From: Saccharopolyspora sp. NFXS83
GTDB taxonomy: Bacteria > Actinomycetota > Actinomycetes > Mycobacteriales > Pseudonocardiaceae
Direction: 5' to 3'
Length of the DNA: 55,907 bases
Assembly (NCBI RefSeq): GCF_026241095.1
Contig: NZ_JAPFGB010000039.1
Span: 1 to 55,907 of the forward strand
Both the position numbers and the translations under genes were made by a program. Below, piece by piece: positions 1-8,990 of the stretch (positions are counted from its first letter, which is position 1; each line of letters begins with the position of its first letter). A model generated the notes under the pieces. It was not told the origin of the DNA and did no database searches. It was given only the letters and a program-made list of their open reading frames with translations.

Positions 1-36
1 TGTCCTCGCGAGGAAGCCGCTGAGAACCCGCGGGTG
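1..36 (+). repeat. Right half of dispersed intergenic repeat (truncated by window edge)
   Basis: The first bases contain the arm GCGAGGAAGCCGCTGAG followed by AACCCGCGGGTG. Positions 18-36 are identical to positions 3227-3245 of the complete copy near 3.2 kb. The left half should lie just outside the window. No gene is visible in 1-202. Confidence 0.7.
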
Positions 37-57
37 ACCAGGTTTTCGACGTGGGCT

Positions 58-132
58 ATGCGCTTCGCGCATCCAGGAACGGCCTTCGGCCGCAGGCAGG
101 CGGGCTTCGCCGCCCACGGCACGGCTACGCCG
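58..132. repeat. Cluster of four short TTCG/TAC-loop hairpins
   Basis: Four consecutive perfect or near-perfect palindromes: ATGCGCTTCGCGCAT at 58-72, CGGCCTTCGGCCG at 80-92, a GGCGG/CCGCC stem around a TTCG loop at 99-114, and CGGCTACGCCG at 122-132. They lie downstream of the leftward quinone reductase gene, between it and the dispersed repeat. They could act as a terminator or mRNA 3' stabiliser, but no T-run follows, so the role is unknown. Confidence 0.55.
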
Positions 133-202
133 CAAGGCAGGCGTGGTTTCGCCCGCCTACTGCACGGCTTCGTCGTTGATGGGCGGCGGAGGTTGCGGGC
201 GG

Positions 203-1171
<969 letters not shown>

Positions 1172-1303
1172 GCGTGCCTCCCTGCGTTCGTCGTTCGCGC
1201 CGGCGGCGGAACCGCCACCGGGCCGGTCCCCACTCTCGCAGGAGTGCGCCCGCGAGGCGGTGGCCTGGGTAACTGTTCCGCCCCCAGCGCCGGGGTCGTT
1301 GTC

Positions 1304-1316
1304 TAGGATCACCCGC
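1304..1316 (+). promoter_or_regulatory. Predicted leaderless promoter (-10 TAGGAT)
   Basis: TAGGAT at 1304-1309 fits the actinobacterial TANNNT -10 hexamer and ends 7 nt before the ATG at 1317. Transcription would then begin at or next to the start codon. No convincing -35 is visible. Confidence 0.5.
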
Positions 1317-1634
1317 ATGGCAGCCGACAACGACACCGAGCAGACCACCGCCCCCTCGCCGAAGGCGGTCGCCACCGCCAAGGCGTTCGCGCTGGCGCAC
1401 GGCGGCTCCGCCCTCGCCGTCGTGGAGAACTTGGGTCAGGCGGGCGCTCGACTCGTGCTGATCGGCGAGGACGGCGCGCTCGGCGACGTGCTCGTCGCCG
1501 ACGTCACCGCAGGCGAGGCCGTGGTCGAGGCCGTGGAGCAACTCACCGCCAGCGAGTGGGGTGGCGAGACGACCGCCGCGCTGCAGATCGGCCCGGCGCA
1601 CCGCCGCAAGATGGCCGGTTCGCGCGCCCGGTGA
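1317..1634 (+). CDS. Conserved hypothetical protein, 105 residues
   Basis: Small acidic N-terminus and basic C-terminus (HRRKMAGSRAR). The middle, ALAVVENLGQAGARLVLIGEDGALGDVLVADV, looks like a compact alpha/beta fold, but I do not recognise a family. The longer open frame starting at 1041 is rejected because it crosses the divergent gene's start region and because the TAGGAT hexamer lies 7 nt before this ATG. Its TGA overlaps the GTG start of the ATP-grasp gene (GTGA at 1631-1634), so the two are probably translationally coupled. M. tuberculosis has a small hypothetical gene (Rv1455) in the same position, as I recall it. Confidence 0.75.
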   Translation: MAADNDTEQTTAPSPKAVATAKAFALAHGGSALAVVENLGQAGARLVLIGEDGALGDVLVADVTAGEAVVEAVEQLTASEWGGETTAALQIGPAHRRKMAGSRAR

Positions 1635-2506
1635 GGAACGGCGCCCGAGTCCTGCTCGCGAGCTGCGCGCAACTGCCGCGCTCCGGCACCGACGAGGACG
1701 ATCTGCCGGACGTGCTCGCCGAGATCGGCGTGACCGCGGCGTGGGTTCCCTGGGACGACCCGGCGGCCCCGTTCGGCGAAGCCGACCTCGTGGTGCTGCG
1801 CAGCACCTGGGACTACCCGCTGCGGCGCAAGGAGTTCCTCGGCTGGTGCGACTCGGTGCCCGCGCTGGCGAATCCGGCGGGGGTCGCGCGCTGGAACACC
1901 GACAAGTCCTACCTCGCAGATCTGGCCGAGCGCGGTGTCCCGGTGGTGCCGACCGAGCTGATCCGCCCCGGTGAGCCGTTGCGGTCGCCGTGGCCGGACG
2001 TCGACTTCGTGCTCAAGCCCTCGGTGGGGGCGAGTTCGCGGGGCGCCGCGCGGTTCGCGCCAGGTGAGCTCGACTCCGCCGTCGCGCACCTTGCCGGGCT
2101 GCACTCCGACGACCAGATCGTGCTCGTGCAGCCCTACCAGCGCACCGTCGACCGGGAAGGTGAGACGGCGCTGGTCTTCCTCGGCGGCACCTATTCGCAC
2201 GCGTTCGTGAAGGGCGCGATGCTCCCGGATCCGGCAGGGCCGGAGACGGGGCCGGGGGAGCGGTTCGGCGTGCGGCCGGACCCGGTGCTGCGCCGCGCCG
2301 CGGAGGACGCGATGGATGCCGCCGCCGCGCTGCACGGCCTGCGCCGCGCGGACCTGCTGTACGGGCGGGTCGACGTCGTGCGCGGCGAGGACGGGTCGCC
2401 GCTGCTGCTCGAACTGGAGCTCACCGAGCCGTCGCTCGGCTTCGCGCAGGCCGATCCCGGCGCCAAGCCGCGCTTCGCCTCCGCCGTGCGCGCGGCCCTG
2501 CGCTGA
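1631..2506 (+). CDS. ATP-grasp domain protein (RimK/glutathione-synthetase-like)
   Basis: 291 residues from a GTG that overlaps the upstream stop. ATP-grasp features in order: an N-terminal preATP-grasp segment with DLVVLRSTWDY; the NTDKSYLADL segment; the lysine strand FVLKPSVGASSRGAARF (nucleotide-binding Lys and Gly/Ser-rich loop); VQPYQRTVDREGETALVF; and the metal-ligand region LLLELELTEPSLGF. Such enzymes join a carboxylate to an amine or thiol through an acyl-phosphate. Similar genes occur beside cycloserine-type and peptide ligases, but nothing nearby fixes the substrate. The coupled small gene upstream might be a partner; that is inference only. An upstream in-frame ATG at 1556 lies inside the previous gene and is less likely. 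Confidence 0.8.
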   Translation: MRNGARVLLASCAQLPRSGTDEDDLPDVLAEIGVTAAWVPWDDPAAPFGEADLVVLRSTWDYPLRRKEFLGWCDSVPALANPAGVARWNTDKSYLADLAERGVPVVPTELIRPGEPLRSPWPDVDFVLKPSVGASSRGAARFAPGELDSAVAHLAGLHSDDQIVLVQPYQRTVDREGETALVFLGGTYSHAFVKGAMLPDPAGPETGPGERFGVRPDPVLRRAAEDAMDAAAALHGLRRADLLYGRVDVVRGEDGSPLLLELELTEPSLGFAQADPGAKPRFASAVRAALR

Positions 2507-2565
2507 GCGCGCCTTCCGCCCGGATCCGGGAGCATGTCGGGGTGGATTTCCGCTTCTCCGCCGTT

Positions 2566-2588
2566 TATGTTTTCAGCAACGGTTGAAG
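2566..2588 (+). promoter_or_regulatory. Possible promoter and operator of the GbsR-like gene
   Basis: An A/T-rich patch holds TATGTT (2566-2571), a TANNNT -10 match. It is followed at once by TTCAGCAACGGTTGAA, with the inner palindrome CAACGGTTG and outer TTCA/TGAA halves. An operator just downstream of the -10 would suit autoregulation by the regulator at 2611. Only sequence symmetry supports this. Confidence 0.35.
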
Positions 2589-2610
2589 TCGATCAGTCGG
2601 AGGCACTGAG

Positions 2611-3105
2611 GTGACCGAGTACGCGCAGCGCACCGATCGTCCGGCGATGTCCGAGTGGATCGAACAGATGGCAGCGCACTTCGAGGCCACCGAAGGCATG
2701 CCGCTGATCGCCGGGCGGATCCTCGCGTTCCTGCTGATCTGCGACCCGCCGGAGCGCACCGCCGCGGAGCTCTCGCACGGGCTCAACGCGAGCAGCGGCT
2801 CCATCAGCACCAACGTCCGGTTGCTGCTGCGGCTCGGAGTGATCTCCAAGACGACTCGGCAAGGTCGTGAGGCCGCGCTGTACCGCGTCGAGGAGCAGCG
2901 CTGGCCGGAACTGGTGCGACACCGGATGCAGCAGGTCACCGGCCTCGAACAGCTCACCGAAGAAGGACTGCGCATGTTCAGCGGCCAAGGCGAACGCGCC
3001 CGCAGGCTGCGCACCGTCCACGAGTTCTACAAGTGGCTGGCGGGCGAGATGCCCGAGCTGTGGCAGCGCTGGGAACGAGAAGGCCGCCGCAGCCATCGGT
3101 TCTGA
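2611..3105 (+). CDS. GbsR/MarR-family winged-helix transcriptional regulator
   Basis: 164 residues starting with GTG, preceded by a good ribosome binding site (GGAGG at about 2600). The central part MPLIAGRILAFLLICDPPERTAAELSHGLNASSGSISTNVRLL is the GbsR-type winged helix: regulators of this group sense small molecules such as choline in Bacillus. The recognition helix is SSGSISTNVRLLLRLGVI and the wing follows at QGREAALYRVE. The C-terminal helices carry a charged dimerisation region. It stands alone on the plus strand, followed by the dispersed repeat and a convergent ctaA. Targets are unknown; the glycine betaine operon at 48-51 kb is a conceivable distant target, but nothing here shows it. 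Confidence 0.8.
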   Translation: MTEYAQRTDRPAMSEWIEQMAAHFEATEGMPLIAGRILAFLLICDPPERTAAELSHGLNASSGSISTNVRLLLRLGVISKTTRQGREAALYRVEEQRWPELVRHRMQQVTGLEQLTEEGLRMFSGQGERARRLRTVHEFYKWLAGEMPELWQRWEREGRRSHRF

Positions 3106-3118
3106 CCGCGCTGCGGCT

Positions 3119-3293
3119 CGTTCCGCTTTGGTGGTGGGGTGGCGGAACCTCAGCGTCCTTCTCGCTGCGGGATCTTCTTCCCGCGTGGCTCCGCTACGAG
3201 GGACAGAGCCGTCCCCGCGACAAGGACGCTGAGAACCCGCGGGTGGTCCGGCTGCTTCGGCGGTCGCCGCTCGGCGGCTTCGCCGCTGACAAG
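3119..3293 (+). repeat. Complete copy of dispersed intergenic repeat
   Basis: The left part (3119-3205) matches 55820-55906 over 87 aligned bases with about 12 differences by hand count. Inverted arms CTCAGCGTCCTT (3149-3160) and AAGGACGCTGAG (3222-3233) are perfect complements, so a long hairpin is possible. The tail has a second hairpin, GGCGGCTTCGCCGC, near 3274. It fills the space between two convergent genes and encodes no transposase. Confidence 0.75.
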
Positions 3294-3334
3294 ACGAAGA
3301 GCGTGACTCTCTAGCGCATTGCGTGGGGGGAGTC

Positions 3335-4300
3335 CTAGGCCGCTGTGCGCGCGGGAGCCGCCTCGGCGGGGGCCGGAGCCTCGGGGATCTTGCCGCGGTA
3401 GCGGGATTCGCCCCACAGCAGGGCCGTCACGCTGATCACCAGCGTGGAGCCGAGCACGTGCAGCACGACCATCGCCTCGGGCACGCCGAGCAGGTACTGC
3501 GCCGAACCCAGCGCGCCCTGCGCCAGCACCAGCACGCACGCCGCGGTGTACGCCCGCAGCAGCGCCTTGGTGGGGCGTGCGCTGCGCAGCCACACCCCGA
3601 ACACGGCCAGCAGGCACACGTAGGCCATCACCAGCAGACCGTGCGCCTGCACCAACGTCGGTACCGCCACCACGAGGCGGGGGGTGTCGGCGTCGCCCGC
3701 GTGCGGGCCCGCCGCCGTGACCAGCGTGCCCGCGATCAGCATCGCGGCCGTCACCGCGGTCAGCGCCACCAGCAGCCGCCGCATGTTCGCGGGGACCACC
3801 GGCGTCGGCTCCTCATCGCCTTCGCCCGCCGCCTTGAACAGGCAGGCGGCCAGCCAGATCAGCACCGCCGAGGCCATGAAGTGGATCGACACGCTCCACC
3901 AGCTCAGGTCCACCAGCACCGTGATGCCGCCGATGATCGCCTGCACGACCACGCCGACCGGCATGATCAGCGCCAGCCGCACCAGGCGCGGGCGGCGCGG
4001 GCGCACCTGCCACGCGGCGATCAGGCAGGCCAGCGCGACGAAGCCGACCAGCCCGGTCAGCGTGCGGTTGCCGAACTCGATCACCTGGTGCAGCTGCGCG
4101 ACCTCGGGGTGCTCGATGGGCACCATGCTGCCGGGGAAGCACTGCGGCCAGGTGGGGCAGCCGAGTCCCGAGCCGGTCACCCGGACGACGGAGCCGGTCA
4201 CCGAGATCAGGGCCTGGGTGATGAGAACGGCGAGCGCGAGCCAGCGCACCAAGCGATGGCTGGACGCCGGAATCCGGGACGACAACGAGGACATCGGCAC
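3335..4300 (-). CDS. ctaA: Heme A synthase (COX15/CtaA family)
   Basis: 321-residue membrane protein that oxidises heme O to heme A for aa3-type cytochrome oxidase. About eight hydrophobic segments are arranged as two four-helix halves. Each half has the expected pair of heme-ligand histidines: H71 (QLHQVIEFGNR) and H140 (SIHFMAS), then H220 (QAHGLLVMAY) and H281 (LHVLGST). The first extracellular loop carries the conserved cysteine pair CPTWPQC (C48, C54) of the Bacillus-type enzyme. Start is GTG at 4300 or the ATG two codons later. It heads no visible operon: the SCO6745-like gene upstream ends about 55 bp away on the same strand. In M. tuberculosis Rv1456c has this place. Confidence 0.93.
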   Translation of the reverse strand: MPMSSLSSRIPASSHRLVRWLALAVLITQALISVTGSVVRVTGSGLGCPTWPQCFPGSMVPIEHPEVAQLHQVIEFGNRTLTGLVGFVALACLIAAWQVRPRRPRLVRLALIMPVGVVVQAIIGGITVLVDLSWWSVSIHFMASAVLIWLAACLFKAAGEGDEEPTPVVPANMRRLLVALTAVTAAMLIAGTLVTAAGPHAGDADTPRLVVAVPTLVQAHGLLVMAYVCLLAVFGVWLRSARPTKALLRAYTAACVLVLAQGALGSAQYLLGVPEAMVVLHVLGSTLVISVTALLWGESRYRGKIPEAPAPAEAAPARTAA

Positions 4301-4355
4301 GTCTCGATGGTAGGTGCCGCCCCGGATCGGCCGGCCGCCAGGTGGGGTGCGGCGG

Positions 4356-5246
4356 TTACTGGCGCTCGCCGCCGGCGAAGGCCTGGCCGGGGAAGGCGCC
4401 CGCCTTCGCGACCCTCTTGCTCAGCTGCTTGCCGTGCGCGGCGAGGCGCTGCGCGTTCTCGGCGCCCAGGTGCGCCCACGGGGCGGCGGCCAGGGAATCG
4501 GTCTGCTGCTCGACGCGTTCCCGCAGCGCGGCGCCCTCCTCGGTGATCGCGCCGTCGGCATCGAGCAGGCCGCGTTCGCGCAGCTCGTCCTGGGCCTGCG
4601 CCCATTCCTCGTCGGACCAGCCGCGGCTGAGCTGGGCGAACTTGCGGGACAGGCCTTCGCCGCTGGTGATCTGCAGCACCAGCGCGTGCAGGCCGGACAG
4701 GCCCGCCTGCTGCAGCGCCATCAGGTGGCCGTCGCCGCGGTGCTCGCGCAGCAGCGAGATCGCGTGCCAGAGCACCAGGTGCGGCTCGCTCGGCCACTCC
4801 AGGTCGGCGTGCCCGGCGTAGAGCGGGCGCGCCTCGGGTCGGCAGGCCTCGGTGGCGCGGCGGGCGAGCGCGGCGGCCTCGGCGAGTTCGTCGGAGGCGA
4901 TGACCTCCTCGCCGAGCAGCTTGCGCAGCGCGGTGTCGGCGGCGCGGAAGCGGGTTTCGACGACCGTGGCAGGGGACGCGATGGACCACGCGTGCGGGAT
5001 CACCTCGGCGATGATCCGCGGGTTGAAGTTGTAGAAGGTGGCGGCCACGACTCCGGCGCCGACGGCGCCCATCGGGGCGGCGCGACCGGCGAAGTAGCGC
5101 ATGGTGCGCGTGTCGAGCCCCAGGCCGGTGAACGCCTCGTCCGCGTCCGGGCTGAAGTAGATCAGCGCGTGCAGCGCTTCGAGGGATTTGTGGCAGGGGC
5201 GGGCCAGTTCGGCACCGGGCGTCACGTCGGTGTGCGGCTCAGTCAT
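4356..5246 (-). CDS. SCO6745-family protein
   Basis: 296 residues, soluble, mostly helical. The C-terminal half (SDEEWAQAQDELRERGLLDADGAITEEGAALRERVE) looks like a winged-helix module of the kind found at the end of SCO6745-type actinobacterial proteins. The N-terminal half has MRYFAGRAAPMGAVGAGVVAATFYNFNP, the most conserved part of the family as I recall it. Function is unknown. It sits between the ABC permease and ctaA on the same strand. An extra gene in this position is not part of the mycobacterial order I remember, so it may be a local insertion. Confidence 0.7.
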   Translation of the reverse strand: MTEPHTDVTPGAELARPCHKSLEALHALIYFSPDADEAFTGLGLDTRTMRYFAGRAAPMGAVGAGVVAATFYNFNPRIIAEVIPHAWSIASPATVVETRFRAADTALRKLLGEEVIASDELAEAAALARRATEACRPEARPLYAGHADLEWPSEPHLVLWHAISLLREHRGDGHLMALQQAGLSGLHALVLQITSGEGLSRKFAQLSRGWSDEEWAQAQDELRERGLLDADGAITEEGAALRERVEQQTDSLAAAPWAHLGAENAQRLAAHGKQLSKRVAKAGAFPGQAFAGGERQ

Positions 5247-5299
5247 GCAGCCACCCTACTTCCGGTAACCAGCGGACTCGATAATTCCGCGGACGGCGG

Positions 5300-6154
5300 T
5301 CAGGTGAGGCGGGTCGTGCGCACGGCGAGCGCACCGGCCGCGCCCGCCCAGACCAGCAGCACCAGCACCGGCTGCCAGCCGGGCAGCGCGGCGTGCTCCA
5401 GGGTCGTCTCCAGCGCGGTCGCCAGCGCCCCCGAGGGCAGCAGCCCGGCGGCCACGCCGACCGGACCCGGCAGATCACCGGCCGGGAGTGCGAGCCCGCC
5501 CGCCAGCAGCAGCACGAACCAGATCGCGTTCGCCACCGCCAGCACGATCTCCGCCCGGAACGCCCCGCCGACCAGCACGCCCGCCGCGCCGAACGCGAGG
5601 GTGCCCAGCACCAGCACCGGCAGCGCCGCCAGCACCCCGAGCGGGTCCGGCGTCCAGCCCAGCAGCAGCGCCGTGATCCCCAGCAGCACGGCCTGCAACG
5701 CCACCACGAGCAGCGTCGCCAGCACCCTGCCGCTGATCAGCGTCCACCGCGGCAGCGCCGTCGCCGAGAGCCGCTTGAGCACGCCGTAGCGCCGGTCGAA
5801 GCCGAGCGCGATGGCCTGCCCGGTGAACGCCGTGGACATCACCGCGAGCGCGAAGATCCGCGGCGCGACCGAGTCGACCCGCGGCTCCGGCACGGTGCCG
5901 ATGTGCAGCGTGCTCAGCCCGATCAGCAGCGCCAGCGGGATGATCAGCGTGAGCAGCGCCTGCTCGCCGTGGCGGATGATGAGCAGCGCCTCGATCCGGG
6001 TGTGCGCGGCCAGCATCCGCAGCGCGCGGCCTCGGCCGGGCGCGGGCGCGAACGTGCCCGCCGGGAACCGCCCGGCGCCCGCGTTCGGTCGGTCCTGGCG
6101 TGCGTGGCCCGGTCCGGCGGTCCCGGTCTCACCTGTCTCCGCGCCACGGTTCAC
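5300..6154 (-). CDS. ABC-2 type transporter permease
   Basis: 284-residue integral membrane partner of the ATPase encoded just upstream. Six hydrophobic spans are apparent in a DrrB-like arrangement: TLIIPLALLIGL, IFALAVMSTAFTGQAIALGF, VALQAVLLGITALLLGW, VLVLGTLAFGAAGVLVGGAF, IWFVLLLAGGLALP and LVLLVWAGAAGAL. The DRRYGVLKRLSATALPRW stretch after the second span is the typical cytoplasmic coupling region of this family. The start chosen is the GTG at 6154, whose GTGA overlaps the ATPase stop; the much longer open frame upstream runs through the ATPase gene and is not real. The exported substrate is unknown; the position next to mptB suggests an envelope role, which is inference. Confidence 0.85.
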   Translation of the reverse strand: MNRGAETGETGTAGPGHARQDRPNAGAGRFPAGTFAPAPGRGRALRMLAAHTRIEALLIIRHGEQALLTLIIPLALLIGLSTLHIGTVPEPRVDSVAPRIFALAVMSTAFTGQAIALGFDRRYGVLKRLSATALPRWTLISGRVLATLLVVALQAVLLGITALLLGWTPDPLGVLAALPVLVLGTLAFGAAGVLVGGAFRAEIVLAVANAIWFVLLLAGGLALPAGDLPGPVGVAAGLLPSGALATALETTLEHAALPGWQPVLVLLVWAGAAGALAVRTTRLT

Positions 6155-7131
6155 GAGCGCAACTCCCGTCCGGTCAGGTCGAGGAACACGTCCTCCAGGC
6201 TGCGCCTGCTCACCCGGAGCTCGTTGGCCAGCACGCCGTGCCGCGCGCACCACGCGGTGACGGCGGAGACCACCTGCGGGTCGATGGTGCCGCGCACCAC
6301 GTACTGCCCGCGGCGCTGCTCGGCGGCCTCGTAGCCCTCCGGCAGCACGGCCAGCAGCAGGTCGAGGTCGAGCGCGGGCTCGGAGTGGAACTTCAGCTCC
6401 TGCTTGCCCTGCGGGTCGGCGGTGAGCTCGGCGGTGGTGCCGTCGGCGACGGCCCTCCCGTGGTCGACGACGACGACCCGGTCGGCGAGCGCCTCCGCCT
6501 CGTCCATCAGGTGGGTGGTCAGCAGCACGCCGACGCCGTCCCGGCGCAGCGCGGCGACCAGGTCCCACACCAGGTGCCGGGCCTGCGGGTCGAGCCCGGC
6601 GGTCGGCTCGTCGAGGAACACCAGCTCCGGGCGGCCGACCAGCGCGCAGGCCAGCGACAACCGCTGCTGCTGCCCGCCGGAGAGCCGCTTGTACGGGGTG
6701 CGCCCGGCCGAGCCGAGCCCGAGCGTGTCCAGCAGCCAGCGCGGGTCGATCGGGTCGGCGGAGCAGGCCGCGATGAGGTCCAGCATCTCGGCCGCGCGCA
6801 CTCCCGGGTACGCGCCGCCGCCCTGGGGCATGACGCCGATGCGGGGGCGCAGCCGCTCGCCTTGGGTGGCGGGGTCGAGCCCGAGCACCCGCACGGAACC
6901 GCCGTCGGGCCGCTGGAAGCCCTCGCAGATCTCGACGGTGGTCGTCTTGCCAGCGCCGTTGGGGCCGAGCAGGGCGAGCACGCTGCCGCGGGGCATGCGC
7001 AGGTCCAGTCCGGCGACGGCCATGGTGTCGCCGAAGCGCTTGGTCAGCCCGCGCACGTCGAGTGCGGTGCCGTCCGTGGCCGAGGCGTCGACCGACTGGC
7101 CGGCCGGGGGTGTGCTCGCGGCTTCGTTCAC
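6151..7131 (-). CDS. ABC transporter ATP-binding protein, DrrA-like exporter family
   Basis: 326 residues. Nucleotide-binding motifs in order: Walker A GPNGAGKTTT, Q-loop in GVMPQGGGAYPG, signature LSGGQQQRLSLA, Walker B LVFLDEPTAGLDP, and H-loop LLTTHLMDEAEALADR. The C-terminal extension with SLEDVFLDLTGRELRS is the usual end of daunorubicin-resistance-type ATPases. GTG at 7131 is taken as start; a TTG three codons upstream is possible. It lies 11 bp after mptB and overlaps the permease start, so the three genes form one leftward operon. In M. tuberculosis Rv1459c-Rv1458c-Rv1457c have the same order. Confidence 0.88.
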   Translation of the reverse strand: MNEAASTPPAGQSVDASATDGTALDVRGLTKRFGDTMAVAGLDLRMPRGSVLALLGPNGAGKTTTVEICEGFQRPDGGSVRVLGLDPATQGERLRPRIGVMPQGGGAYPGVRAAEMLDLIAACSADPIDPRWLLDTLGLGSAGRTPYKRLSGGQQQRLSLACALVGRPELVFLDEPTAGLDPQARHLVWDLVAALRRDGVGVLLTTHLMDEAEALADRVVVVDHGRAVADGTTAELTADPQGKQELKFHSEPALDLDLLLAVLPEGYEAAEQRRGQYVVRGTIDPQVVSAVTAWCARHGVLANELRVSRRSLEDVFLDLTGRELRS

Positions 7132-7142
7132 GACGTCCAAGC

Positions 7143-8873
7143 CTATGACGTGACGGGCCGCTCGCCCTTGCGGGTGGGCAGCAGCGGCGGAACCTTGCCG
7201 CGCATGAGCCACAGCAGGACGGCGAACGCGATCAGCGAGGCGATCACGGCGAACGGGATCTGGTAGGCGCGCAGGAGGAACGCGGCGCCCGTCGGCGGCA
7301 CGACCAGCGCGACGATGGAGCAGATCGCCGCCGCCCCCAGCCGGAACCGGTGGTCGTTGGTGGACAGCGACAGCGGCACCACCATCCACAGCAGGTACCA
7401 GGGGTGCAGCACCGGCCCGAACACGGCGAGCGTGCCGAGGGTGATGCCGAGCGCGGCCAGCGGCTCGATGCGCCCCTTGAACGACAGCCACAGCAGCCGC
7501 AGGCAGACCCCGCCGGTGATGGCGTAGCCGAAGATCTTGGTGATGACCAGCATCGAGTTGGTGTGGTTGCCGAGCCCGAGCAGCATCCCGAGGCCGCCGC
7601 CGGTCATGCCGAACGCGGTCATCGGTGCCAGCCAGGTCTTGATCCGGTTCGGCACGTCGTAGGTCTCGATCCAGCCGAGTCCCCACCCGCTGGCCACCGT
7701 GATGATCGTCATCGTGACGAGCAGCACCGCGCCGAGCAGCGCGGCGACGCCTACCAGGTCGCGCATCCGGCCGCCGCGCCTGCGCGCGACGTAGATGCCG
7801 AAGAACCCGAGCGCGACGAAACCGGGAGGTTTGATCGCGCCGCCGATGCTCAGCAGCACTCCGGCGGCGATCACGCCCAGCGGGGTGCGCCAGCGCAGTC
7901 CGAGTTCGATGGCGGCGAGCATGATGCCGACCAGCAGCGCCTCGTTGTGCGCGCCGCTGACCACGTGGAACAGCGTGATCGGGTTGGCCGCCGAGAGCCA
8001 CAGCGCCGCCACCGGGTGCACGCCGCAGCGCGCGGCGAGCCGCGGGATGGCCCAGATCGCCAGCACCAGCCCGATGATCATCACGACCCGCCACAGCAGC
8101 ACGCCGAACACCACGTCGTCGCCGATGACGCGGGCGATGTGCTGGCCGAACATCAGGAACAGCGGGCCGTACGGGGAGGGCGTGTCGCGCCAGATGTTGG
8201 GCACGTTCGCGACCAGCGGGTTGTCCACGCCGAGCGCGGTGCCGGGCCCCAGCGAGTACGGGTTGATGCCGAGCGCGGCCACCGCGTTCTGCGCCAGGTA
8301 GGTGTACATGTCGGTGCTGAACAGCGGCGGGGCGATGGCCAGCGGCAGGCCCCACATCACGACGGTGCGGTCCATCTGGGTGCGGCTGACCATGCGGTCC
8401 CGGCCGGGCCAGGACAGCTTGCCCAGCCACAGCCACGCGGTGACGACCATGAGCATGCCGAGCCAGGCGCACGCCATCGCGACGGTGGGGATGCGCGCGG
8501 GCAGCCCGAGCAGCCGCACCCCGATCAGCGGGTTGTCGACGGGAGCGGCGCCGGCGCCGATCGCGCCGAAGGCCAGCACGAGCGAACCGGTGGTGCCGAA
8601 GCGGCGGACGAGGTCGAGCTGGCGGCGTTCCGGCGCGTCCAGCGGCGCGGGTTGCCGGTCGGTCGGCGCGGCGCCCGCGTAAGCGGTGTCGGTGCTCGGG
8701 CCCGCGGCCTCCGCGGTCCGGACCGGAACGCCGTCGCGCGCCGTCGCGGTCTCGCCTCGTTCGCGGTCGTCGGAGGCGGCGCCGTCGGGTTCGGCGTCCT
8801 CGGGCCGCGCACCGGATCGCGCGGGTTCGTCACGTCCGGCTCCGTGCCGCTTGTTCGTTTCGCCTGCACCCAC
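7143..8873 (-). CDS. mptB: Polyprenol-phosphate-mannose-dependent alpha-(1-6)-mannosyltransferase
   Basis: Predicted 576-residue GT-C membrane glycosyltransferase that extends the alpha-1,6 mannan core of lipoglycans on the outer face of the membrane. A charged, low-complexity N-terminal cytoplasmic tail of about 110 residues is followed by some 12 to 13 hydrophobic spans. Family landmarks include FSTDMYTYLAQNAVA with the acidic residue expected in the first extracytoplasmic loop, GINPYSLGP, SPYGPLF and LHPWYLLW. Start chosen is GTG at 8873 rather than 8966 because TAAGCT (8887-8882) lies 8 nt upstream, which fits a leaderless transcript. It is divergent from sufR, as in mycobacteria (Rv1459c/Rv1460). 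Confidence 0.88.
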   Translation of the reverse strand: MGAGETNKRHGAGRDEPARSGARPEDAEPDGAASDDRERGETATARDGVPVRTAEAAGPSTDTAYAGAAPTDRQPAPLDAPERRQLDLVRRFGTTGSLVLAFGAIGAGAAPVDNPLIGVRLLGLPARIPTVAMACAWLGMLMVVTAWLWLGKLSWPGRDRMVSRTQMDRTVVMWGLPLAIAPPLFSTDMYTYLAQNAVAALGINPYSLGPGTALGVDNPLVANVPNIWRDTPSPYGPLFLMFGQHIARVIGDDVVFGVLLWRVVMIIGLVLAIWAIPRLAARCGVHPVAALWLSAANPITLFHVVSGAHNEALLVGIMLAAIELGLRWRTPLGVIAAGVLLSIGGAIKPPGFVALGFFGIYVARRRGGRMRDLVGVAALLGAVLLVTMTIITVASGWGLGWIETYDVPNRIKTWLAPMTAFGMTGGGLGMLLGLGNHTNSMLVITKIFGYAITGGVCLRLLWLSFKGRIEPLAALGITLGTLAVFGPVLHPWYLLWMVVPLSLSTNDHRFRLGAAAICSIVALVVPPTGAAFLLRAYQIPFAVIASLIAFAVLLWLMRGKVPPLLPTRKGERPVTS

Positions 8874-8881
8874 GACGCCGA

Positions 8882-8887
8882 AGCTTA
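8882..8887 (-). promoter_or_regulatory. Predicted leaderless promoter of mptB (-10 TAAGCT)
   Basis: Reading leftward, TAAGCT matches TANNNT and ends 8 nt before the GTG at 8873. No Shine-Dalgarno sequence lies between. A -35 is not clear. Confidence 0.45.
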
Positions 8888-8990
8888 GGCCAGGCGGTGA
8901 TCGTGGCGCGTCGCCGTCGCACAACCGCCGTCCGGGGTGAGCCGAGTCACGTTGGTGGACCTGCACCCTGGCGTGCTCGAGCTAAATAGG

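Noticed and set aside
6151-8472. 773-codon minus frame spanning mptB and the ABC ATPase
   Set aside because: Its first half is the wrong frame of mptB. Only the part from 7131 downward matches the ATPase family, so it is not a fusion.
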